Under the pieces are notes generated by a model, which saw only the letters and a list, made by a program, of their open reading frames with translations, ran no database searches and was not told the origin of the DNA. This document shows positions 55,946 through 64,000 of a stretch of 64,000 nt of DNA, piece after piece. The DNA is from Aquilaria yunnanensis (taxonomy: Eukaryota > Streptophyta > Magnoliopsida > Malvales > Thymelaeaceae), in the NCBI GenBank assembly GCA_039654915.1, contig CM077593.1, positions 114,005,413-114,069,412 of the forward strand, in the 5' to 3' direction. Numbering within the stretch: the stretch's first letter is position 1; each line of letters starts with the position of its first letter. The translations under genes and the position numbers were made by a program.

Positions 55946-58701
55946 TGTTGACACCCAATTTCGTCTGACCTTTTTTTAAAAAAATAAAAAAAAATTAATT
56001 AAAAATTTTAAAAATAATAATTAAAAAAAATATTAATTAATTATTATACAAAGAGAAAATTAAATTAAATAGTTTTGGGGGAGGGGCATTTTGTTAAGTT
56101 AATATCTATGTGTGTATATCCAAAAAAATTAAAATTAAAAATTAAAAAAAATTAATTATTATTATTATTAATTAATTATTATTATTACTGAAAAAAATTT
56201 TAATTAAGTTAATTAGTTTAAAATAAAATTTTTTTTTATAAGGGTTTAGTTAAAAATGATATATGTGTGTATATATGTATGTATGAAATACAAAAGAAAA
56301 CTCCATAAAAAATTGACAAAATTGAAAAGTTTGGAGTAAAAATGACAAAATTAAGAAGTTTTGGAAAAATTTGACAAAATCTGAAAGTTCCAGGAGCATT
56401 TGGTAATTTTTCACATCAATTTTGGGCCAAACAGACAGTTCTGGCTCAAATTGACAGAAAAAGATAAAATTGTCTCAATCAGAAGTTTCAGGAACATCCC
56501 CAAAGTCAAAGAGATGTAAAGGACTGAAACTGTCATTTTACCAAATTAAGAGATAAGTCTGTTTTTAATTAAATTTCAATTTTTTTTAATCATAGAAATT
56601 AAGGCCTCCTTCCCATATAAATAGGGGTGGAAATATGTGAAGAAACCAAGAAAAAAATGAAGATTAGTGCCGTTTTAAAAAAAAGAAAAAACTGTAGAAA
56701 AGTCCCTAGCCTCTGCCTCTTCACTCAAAAAAAAAAAACTGAACTTTCATTCCTAAACTCTTTTCGTCGTTAGCCTCTCTCGCCGTTTTCGCTCGTTTTC
56801 GCGCCTGCCACCCTCCGTACCTCCCTCCTCCGTTCCAGCCGCTGTCTCGCCACTTCCATTGCACGCCGACGCCGTCTCCCCCACTCCTCGCCTTCCGCCG
56901 AAATTCTCTCTTTTTCACCGTTGTTCTACTCTCTCTTTCTTCCCCCCTCCTCTTGCTGCCGATGCCGTCTCCCCCTCCTTGCTGCCGTCGTCATCTCTCC
57001 CAGACGCTCCAGCCGCCGTTTCACCACCTCCGTCGCTCGCCGACGCCGCTCCTCCTTCTCTCCTCCACTCTCTTCTCTACCCTTCTTTTTTTTTTTCCGT
57101 TCTTTTCCTCCGTCCACCCCCAGCTCGCTGCCGACGCCATCGCTGCCTCCAGAGTTCCCCTTGCTCGCCGTCGCTGTTGCTTCTATCTCCCGTCGCCCAG
57201 GAAGTTTAAAATTGTACTCTTTAGGTAAAATTCTGTTTTAATCCTTCATCTTTTTATATTCTTTCATTCAAGTCACTAACCTTTTTATTTTTCAGAATTA
57301 ACACTAACTTTTGTGTGATTTATTTATTTGTTCTTATTTTTTTTTTATTTTTTTTTTCATGGAAGGTTATACCTCTTAATTTTTAGTGGATGACCAAAAA
57401 GTCCCACTTTTCTTTATTTATTTAATTTCTGTAATTATTTAATTTATACACTTTTATTTTTATGGAAGGTTATACCTTCTACTTTTTATTTTTTTTTAGT
57501 GGATGGCCAAAAAGCCCCACTTTTCCTTATTTATTTAATTTCTGAAATTATTTAATTATGCACTTTTATTTTTTTATGGAAGGTTATACCTCCTACCTTT
57601 TTATTTTTTAAGTGGATGGTAAAAAGCCCCACTTTTTCTTCATTTATTTAATTTCCTGTAATTTACTTTATGCAATTATGTGGATGATTAAACTTATTTC
57701 ACTTTTAGCCATAAAAGATAATAAATAAATAAAAAAAATCAGAAATAAGATTTTTTTTATGTGAATAATTAACCTTATCTCACTTATTTTTAGTGCTAAT
57801 CAAGAATCCATTTTTTACAACAAAGCCCCTATCCTTTATTATTTTGGAACACATATATTTAAAAAAAACAATAAAAACGTTAACCTTTTATTCCTTTTAT
57901 TAAAAATAAAAATTAAAAAAATCATAACCAGACAATAAAAAAATCAATTTTTAAGTATATCTTTTTTAAAAAAAATGTTTCATCAAACAAAAAAGAAAAG
58001 AATAAGAAAGAAAAGAGTAAAAAGAAAAAGAAGAAAAAAAAAGAAAAGAACAAAATAAGAAAATAAAAATAAAAGAACAAAATAAATTTTTTTTTTAAAA
58101 AAATTAAAATTAGTTAACATTAAGGTTATTAAAAATCCAAAAGTTCACAAAAAATTATGACAAATTAAGAATTAAGTTTTTTTTAAAGTTAAAATCCATG
58201 TCCGGGTGATCCGTTAGGATTCATGGCTTGGAGAAAACATAAATTTTTAAATGAATAAAATTAAGTATCAGAATAAAATCCATATTCTGATAATTCGGCA
58301 GAATTTATGATATGGATTATTAATTAATAATTAACTAAAATTTCATTAAATTCCGTGTCCGGGTGATTCGACAAAATCCATAGTTTGGAAATATCAAGTT
58401 TGTTATAAAATTGCGCAAATTAATTATCAAGATTTTTTTAAATCCACATTAATTCATTAATCCACATCTAGACGATTTCAGTTAAAATTTCTAGTTTTGA
58501 AAATTAACTGAATTAATTGAAATGAAAAGCAAAACAAAATTGAAATCAACTAAGGTACCAATTTTTGGGCGCTATAACAAAGTTGTTTTAGCATAACCGT
58601 ACTCCCGAACCTTTGAACTCTCGCAGACCATTTTTAAATATCCAATCGACCTGAACGAAAACCGATTGATGGCGACTCCCGAAATCCCGCACGTTGCCAC
58701 A
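55946..58701 (+). repeat. 3' LTR of the Tat-type element
   Basis: Begins TGTTGACACCC and ends CACGTTGCCACA, colinear with the 5' LTR. Differences are scattered substitutions and homopolymer-length changes. The internal GC-rich stretch (56760-57200) again produces spurious open frames. Confidence 0.95.
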
Positions 58702-58706
58702 GTAGT

Positions 58707-58915
58707 CCTTATGTTATTTCACTGAAAGTTAGTAATTTGATAACAATGAAAGTAAGACTCAACAAGTTTATGTATTTACTACTATTTCTTATTATTTGTG
58801 TAAAATTCAGAAATTGTAAGTATGAGAGTAAAAGCTAAAAATGTGGTGTATTTATAACTCTTGGTTATTACTTTTTAAAAAATTACTAATTTTGTAATAC
58901 TAGAAATAAAAACTG
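58707..58915. repeat. Degenerate ~77-bp tandem array (right part)
   Basis: tatgttatttcactgaaagt, then two further units with tgtatttactactatttctt (58771) and tgtatttataactcttggtt (58848). It continues the array at 37790-38977, so both parts were one array before the insertion. Confidence 0.75.
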
Positions 58916-58935
58916 TAAGTGGCCAAGAAAATACC

Positions 58936-59312
58936 ACTCCCTCGTTTTCTGATTACTTGACACACTTTTGCAACAATATAAAAAAACCACTATTCACCAT
59001 TTTCCTTTTCTGTAAAGGCACAAAAAGACAGGTCTTTCTAAAATTACAAGAAAATTTTTATACATATTAACGTCATTATAAAATGTAAAAAATTTATAAA
59101 ATATAATTTGTACATATTATAAAATGTAAAAAATTCAACTTATTATCAACAAAGTATTTCTCTATACTTTGTGACGCACAAACAATTTATACATATTATA
59201 TGTACAACAATGAAAAATAATTTTTACATCTCATTGTAAATATCTCATTGTAAATATTAATTATACTAAAAACCGTTGAGGTGTTGCCAAAAGTGTGCCT
59301 TGATTATGCTGT
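58936..59312. mobile_element. Stowaway (Tc1/mariner)-type MITE, right end degraded
   Basis: The left end ctccctcgttttctgattac, continuing ttgacacacttttg, matches the usual Stowaway start CTCCCTCCGTTTC. The right side ttgccaaaagtgtgccttgatta is its inverted match (taatcaaggcacacttttggcaa), but the final CGGAGGGAG part is not recognisable. There is no coding capacity. Confidence 0.5.
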
Positions 59313-61759
59313 TCACCATTACAGTGCTCATCTACACAGCACCTTGCCAGCAGTTTCTGTTGGCTTTTTTATCTGGGTAATGACGCTGCTTAATTAGGCT
59401 AATCTTCAAACAAATATATACGTACGTGTTGAGCCCCATCCATGAACAAGTAGCACAAATTGTGAGGTGATCTGTTTTGTTAGCAAGAATTTGACGAGTT
59501 GTTTTCACTGCAATTGATCAATGACTTGTTTTCACATACAAACAGTTCTAAGAGCTTCAGTTTTTAGTGAGCGGTTAAGGTCAAGAATCTGGGGTGGTTA
59601 AGTATAAATCTGCTATATGAGATAAAAAAGCTTGTTAGGACAAAATAAAGTTACATGATTTTAATAAGACAAGAAAATAAGTTAAGGGACCTACCATGGA
59701 ATTTACTCGATTATCATGTGTTGTATTGTACCATGTAACTATATTTCTAAGTGGTTGTATCGAATTGTTCAGTTTACCTTCGTAGTACTGCCTAATTATG
59801 TCCAAGATAACTTGTGAAAAGTGCCTACATTGTGTGAGTGTGACTAGAAAGGAAAGACAAAGTGGCTGCTGTTGTGGATAGTGTATGAAGTGTTTTGCAA
59901 TTAAGGTGACTACAAATGAGCTCTTAGCTTGGATCTCAGTTTTGTAAGGACTTGAGGCCTTAGTATTAGCTGGTTATTATGATCCTTTATGTAGTGAATT
60001 ATGGTTCTATAAATTGACTTTGAGCCTAATTTGTTACCATTATTTTGTCACTTGTACAATATGATTTTAGATTATGTTGGAAGTTTTAAAGAATTTTTTT
60101 AGTATCTTCTAATTTGATCAAGTAAGAGCCAGTCTAAATATTTGTTTTTTTCTTTTTACAAGAATTCATGGATTTATGTCAGGGAAGTCAAGTGATTTGC
60201 CTTCATGTTTACGTAAAAATGAAAAGGTCAACATGATTTTAATGAAACTTGAAAATTTTTCTCTGATATCTCAATTGACCTTGAAATTCTATAAGACCCC
60301 CCTAAACAAACCAAAACATGTTGTTTTATTGATTTATTCTTCAAATCCCATAATACCCCTGAACAAAAATATTATTAAAGTGTTTTTAAGTTTCTTAAAG
60401 GGTATGGCCACAATTGATGTATGATTTAGATAAATAATTAATATATAAATCACCAAAAAAAGTTTTTTTTAATCTCTATTGATTATATATTTTATGTTAG
60501 TTTGAGTTAGAGTCTGTTTATACCGGGTTTGAATATTAGAATTTTTTGGGCTCTGACTGTATTAGGTTTGGATAATTTTGGTTTGAGTTCAATTTTACAA
60601 GTTTTACTTAAATTATATACGGATTCCAATCAGGATTAGGTTATTGCCTTTTCTAGTAAAATTGCGTCATGTAGAACTCAGGTTGGGTCAGGTTTATTTT
60701 TGGCATTATTGGCAGCAAGCGTAGACTGCAAATGGGGCAATAATGTAATCCAATTGGTTTGGGATACCTCAGCGTACCGAGCTCATGATACAAAGCACCC
60801 CCCCTCCTCCGCCAGTTCTCTCCTTTACGCTTGAAGAGTATCATCTCTGGAAACTGCACTCCTTCATGGCCCCAATTCTCTCTACTTAATTGTAGAGTGC
60901 TTACTTTTAGGAATTTCACGCAGCAGAATTGATTTAGCGGGAAAAAGGAGGCTTTGAGGTTTTCTTGTTAAATTATCTCTCCACTTAATTCATAAATCTT
61001 TAAATGTATTGGCTGATAATTAAATTTGTGGTAATTATAGGAAGGCTTATCTTCACAATTTTGAACCATAAATAAATGCATTATTTTTCCAGAAAAAAAA
61101 AAATATGCATGGCACACGTATCAGTTCTCTTCCGATGTCTCCAAACTTCATTCTTATTACAAGAGGAGTAAGGTCAGGACTTCATAACAAAGGGTGAGAG
61201 GCATTTCCCCCTTGTCATGGCTTGAATTCCGGGCTTCACTTGGGCCTCAGCCCAGGTCCCTAAAAACTTCATTCTTGATCTGTAGGACACTTGTGTTGGT
61301 GTTTAGCTAAGGTATAAATTTGAGTTTATAAATTACCAGATTGGGGGTGGGGCTGTGAATTCTGAGGAGTCAGAAAGTCTTTGGTAATGAGCTGCATATA
61401 AACTAAGCAAGTATTCACAGAAAATGGACAAGGCCAGGAATGGTAATTTTGCAAAAAATCTTGAGGATTAGACAAGGAAGACTGTAATTTCTACAACATT
61501 GCCAGGGTGAGGACAGTGTTTTCAAATCAAGAAACATGTGAGGGGCCACGCTGCCGCTGCAATCAGCAGAATATCGTTTCCGAATTCCAATCCATTTGTA
61601 TTGCTGGGGAGAGAAGCATATCCATGCTTTTCAAAAAGAAAAATGGCACGCCAAATCTCTTATATATAGACCTTTTTGGAAATGTAACCTGTTCAAGTAG
61701 AAGCCTAATTAATTCCTCTTATGCTTGTGTGGAGCCTCTGCTCTTTCCACTCAAATAAC
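59313..61759. other. Intergenic DNA and presumed GH3 promoter region
   Basis: No gene is supported. Frames at 60176-60424 (+) and 60653-60919 (-) match nothing. A TATA-type tatatatag lies at 61662, about 100 bp before the GH3 ATG. One auxin-response-like TGTCTC lies at 61136. A single hexamer may be chance. Confidence 0.45.
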
Positions 61760-62306
61760 ATGAACAATAAATTGGAATATAAGGGTGAGGAGGCTTTGAA
61801 GATGATTCAAGAGCTGACGGAAAAGGCTGACCAAGTTCAGCAAGGCATTTTGAGAGAAATCTTAGAGCAGAATGTTGGCACAGAGTATTTGCGTACTTAC
61901 ATGCAAGGATCCACGGATATTTTGAGATTTAAAAACCATGTCCCCGTCATTACATTACCTACAGGAGCATCTATCCCTATGTCAATAGGATTGCTAATGG
62001 AGAAGATAGTACTCTTATTTCTGGTTACCCAATCACTGAAATGCTGTGCAGGTCTGTTTTCTCCTTAACCACTAATCCCCAACCATTTCTTTCTCTGAAC
62101 ACCCACCCACATTAAAAATATATAAGCATCACATGTTTGTTTCTCTGATTTTGTTTGATCAGCTAGCTGTCTGAAGCTTATGTGCCTGCATTTGCAGCTC
62201 AGGGACATCTGGTGGGGAGTGCAAATTAGGGCCATCGATTGCAGAAGATGTTGACCGCCGAACTTTTCTTTATAATCTCATCATGCCAATCGTGAACCAG
62301 TTAGAA
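61760..62306 (+). pseudogene. GH3: GH3 acyl-acid amido synthetase, 5' part, frameshifted and truncated
   Basis: GH3 enzymes adenylate auxin or jasmonate and join it to amino acids. Exon 1 (61760-62051) reads EALKMIQELTEKADQVQQGI, TEYLRTYMQGSTDILRF and NHVPVIT. Five extra bases at about 61958-61968 (acattacctacagg where acatacagg is expected) shift the frame. In the new frame the family text continues: SIYPYVNRIANGEDST, LISGYPITEMLC. Exon 2 (from 62198) restores SSGTSGGECKLGPSIAEDVD (the ATP-binding SSGTSxGE motif) and FLYNLIMPIVNQ. After that, from about 62306, family similarity stops at LEHS and a TGA. A repeat begins 60 bp further on, so the rest of the gene may lie beyond it or be lost. 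Confidence 0.88.
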
Positions 62307-62367
62307 CACAGCTGAATCTCCTTTCCTTTCTGCACTGCTTGTTCAATTTCTTTACTTTAATAATTTC

Positions 62368-64000
62368 TGATAAGTTTATATTTATTATATTTATTTCTCT
62401 AATATTTAGTATATTTTAATATATTTTGAACCTTAAAGATATATTTTAAGTATGTTTTATAACTTAGAGCATATTTGGACTCAATTGATTGAAAGTGCAT
62501 TTAATTTGTAATTTTACAAGTTTTAATTTGGTTGTGTTCTTTCAGGATTTTGACAGATTGACGATGTTCCAGTAGAAAAATCATATCTTGAACTAAAAAA
62601 ATCAGAATTAAGTGATTTTTGATTCATTGGAAAGCTAATATTTGGAGCTACAAATCATATGCAGATTATAAAACCCAGTTAGACGTTAAGGGGGGTCAAA
62701 TTTAGCTTTAAAGTCGTCATTTGCGCGTTATCGCTGGTTCGGAAGAAGTTGTGATATTTTGGGCATATCTTTAGCTGTAGATATCCATTTTGTGTAATTC
62801 AAGTGTCGTTTCGAAGCTAAGAAAGAGCTCTATAACTTTTATGCTTTGAGTTTTGAGAAATAATGACTGCATCAAGGTCGAATCTCAGCTTGAAGTTGCT
62901 ACTGTTGTTCTGGAGCATTTCTTGGTTACAACTTCGAAACTTTCTAGTTAGTTTGAATCTTTTTATTTGTGTGGGATACTTTTGTAAAAATACAGAAAGT
63001 TTAGGAAGAGTTTATTAATTTTGTACACTAGGTTAGCTTTATTGGAATTGGAGCACAGCAGCTCGTGGGTCTCTCTCTCTCTCGGCTGGACGCCTTCTTC
63101 TCCTTTCTCTCTCTCTCTTTTTTGCAATTTTAGTTTTTTCTTTCTATTATTATTGTTCTTTGTTTTTCTTCCAATCATGAGTAAGTAATTTTCTGGTTCA
63201 GTTCAAGGAGACGATTTCCATTGCCAACACTAGTTTTGAGGATTGATTTTTCTTATTAAAACTTTCTTTAAATTCAAGTATTTACTTATTAGTTATTAAG
63301 AATTATTACAATTAATTTTTCTGTTCTCACTTGTTGGATTGGTCATATAATTGCAAATCTGCTTAATTTTCTTTTCACCTGCTTAGATGAAAAATTTGAT
63401 TTAGAAAAAAAGTGAATTGACTGGGATTACTTTTATTTCTGGTTAGTTTATACAGAGAAGGAAGACATGTTAAATTGTTCAAGCTTTTGGATTATTGACT
63501 AGAATAAACTTTTTTTCATTGTTCTTAATGTTACATTTGGGTTTATTAGAAATTAATTTGAAACTTTTTCTAGTTAATTTTATTGTTGAATTCTTTGGGT
63601 TCTTTTTAGCTTTAAATAGAGTCTTATTTATTTGCTTGGATTGAAAAAATATTTTCTTTCGATAATCAACAGCGTAACTGGAATGGATAATTAATCCTGA
63701 ACTGAGCGTTTTTAGTATTGGTTAATTTTATTTTGATTCTATAATTAATTTATTTCAACATTCAATTCAAGAAAATTTCCCAACCTTTTATTTTAGTTTG
63801 TTTACAGTAAGTTTTCAGTTAAAAAATTTCCCTTAAGATTCGACTTGATTTTTACTATTATATTACAAATTTATTTATTCTGAGTTATCGGTGATACCAA
63901 AATTATTTTTTGTGGTTTCAACGACCTGCCAACTTCTTTCATGGTGACTCCACTGCAGTTTATATGTGTTTGCACGTAGATAAACATACAATATATATAT
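62368..64000 (+). repeat. Non-coding LTR-like repeat truncated by the window edge
   Basis: A TG start at 62368 (tgataagtttatatttatta) opens a long AT-rich body. It includes tcgtttcgaagctaagaaag then agctctataacttttatgctttgag (about 62805-62855), closely matching the block in 22230-23480. A CT-rich leader (63070-63120) follows, then leader-like DNA to the edge. No coding frame. It begins just after the GH3 similarity breaks off, so it may have inserted into or next to that gene. Confidence 0.45.

Larger units (their letters stand above)
38978..58701 (+). mobile_element. Ty3/gypsy Tat/Ogre-type LTR retrotransposon, 19.7 kb, carrying extra genes
   Basis: Two LTRs (38978-41774, 55946-58701) start TGTTGACACCC and end CACA. 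They are flanked by an exact 5-bp target duplication, gtagt (38973-38977 and 58702-58706). A tRNA-Arg-type primer site follows the 5' LTR and a polypurine tract precedes the 3' LTR. The gene order gag, protease, RT, RNase H, second (archaeal-type) RNase H, integrase is diagnostic of the Tat lineage, which includes Ogre. Downstream of integrase lie 6.4 kb with a triplicated unknown ORF, a LOG gene copy and a 74-bp minisatellite. The gag-pol frame has about a dozen stops and one frameshift, so the element is not autonomous now. The LTRs are similar along their whole length but not identical. Confidence 0.95.

Noticed and set aside
60653..60919. 88-residue minus-strand frame upstream of GH3
   Set aside because: No recognisable motif and no conserved neighbour; lies in probable promoter DNA.
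61136..61141. TGTCTC auxin-response element for GH3
   Set aside because: A single hexamer 620 bp from the start is expected by chance; not listed as a regulatory site.

Overview
The window is nuclear DNA of a flowering plant, most likely a eudicot. It has AT-rich intergenic DNA, introns with GT-AG borders, H2A.Z, GH3, TSPO, D27-like and UPL-type sequences, and many nested plant transposable elements. Only two genes look intact: a histone H2A.Z gene (CDS 18691-20012, +) and a small LYR-motif mitochondrial-type gene (CDS 32411-32735, -). The other recognisable host genes are broken or partial. They are a TSPO copy (10375-10910, -), a CCCH zinc-finger fragment (25914-26485, +), a D27-like carotenoid-isomerase-family gene with a nonsense codon and a lost splice donor (29349-31230, +), the first coding exon of a UPL1/UPL2-type HECT ubiquitin ligase (35498-35593, -), and the 5' part of a GH3 auxin-conjugating enzyme gene (61760-62306, +).

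Region by region. 1-2645 is a decayed hAT transposon cut by the window edge. 2777-6300 is a decayed Ulp1-type (C48) protease gene whose catalytic domain is split by a copia-like solo LTR. 8965-9835, 15687-16487, 21148-21880 and 58936-59312 are short non-autonomous DNA elements. 10375-12270 holds the TSPO relic and a 31-bp minisatellite. 12400-15640 is a decayed, internally deleted endogenous pararetrovirus-like copy with promoter, poly(A) signal and tRNA-Met-type primer site. 24245-25873 is a complete but internally deleted hAT element with a perfect 8-bp target duplication, from the same family as the element at the left edge. 32411-35600 holds the LYR-motif gene, a 0.33-kb inverted duplication of its intron, and the UPL fragment.

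The dominant feature is a 19.7-kb Ty3/gypsy Tat/Ogre-type LTR retrotransposon (38978-58701, +). It is bounded by 2.8-kb LTRs and an exact 5-bp target duplication (gtagt), and it is inserted inside a degenerate ~77-bp tandem array. Its order is 5' LTR, tRNA-Arg-type primer site, gag, protease, reverse transcriptase, RNase H, second (archaeal-type) RNase H, integrase, an unusual 6.4-kb 3' region, polypurine tract, 3' LTR. The 3' region holds three tandem copies (~0.8 kb each) of a cassette with a Cys-rich ORF of unknown function. Two of these copies have their own TATA-like box. A fourth TATA-like box precedes an intron-less LONELY GUY (LOG) cytokinin-activating-enzyme coding sequence (53460-54089). 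After it come 16 copies of a ~74-bp repeat. This looks like a retrotransposon that captured a spliced host hormone gene next to a repeated accessory gene, and it is the most interesting object in the window. All its genes now carry stop codons, mostly of the C-to-T/G-to-A kind expected from methylated DNA.
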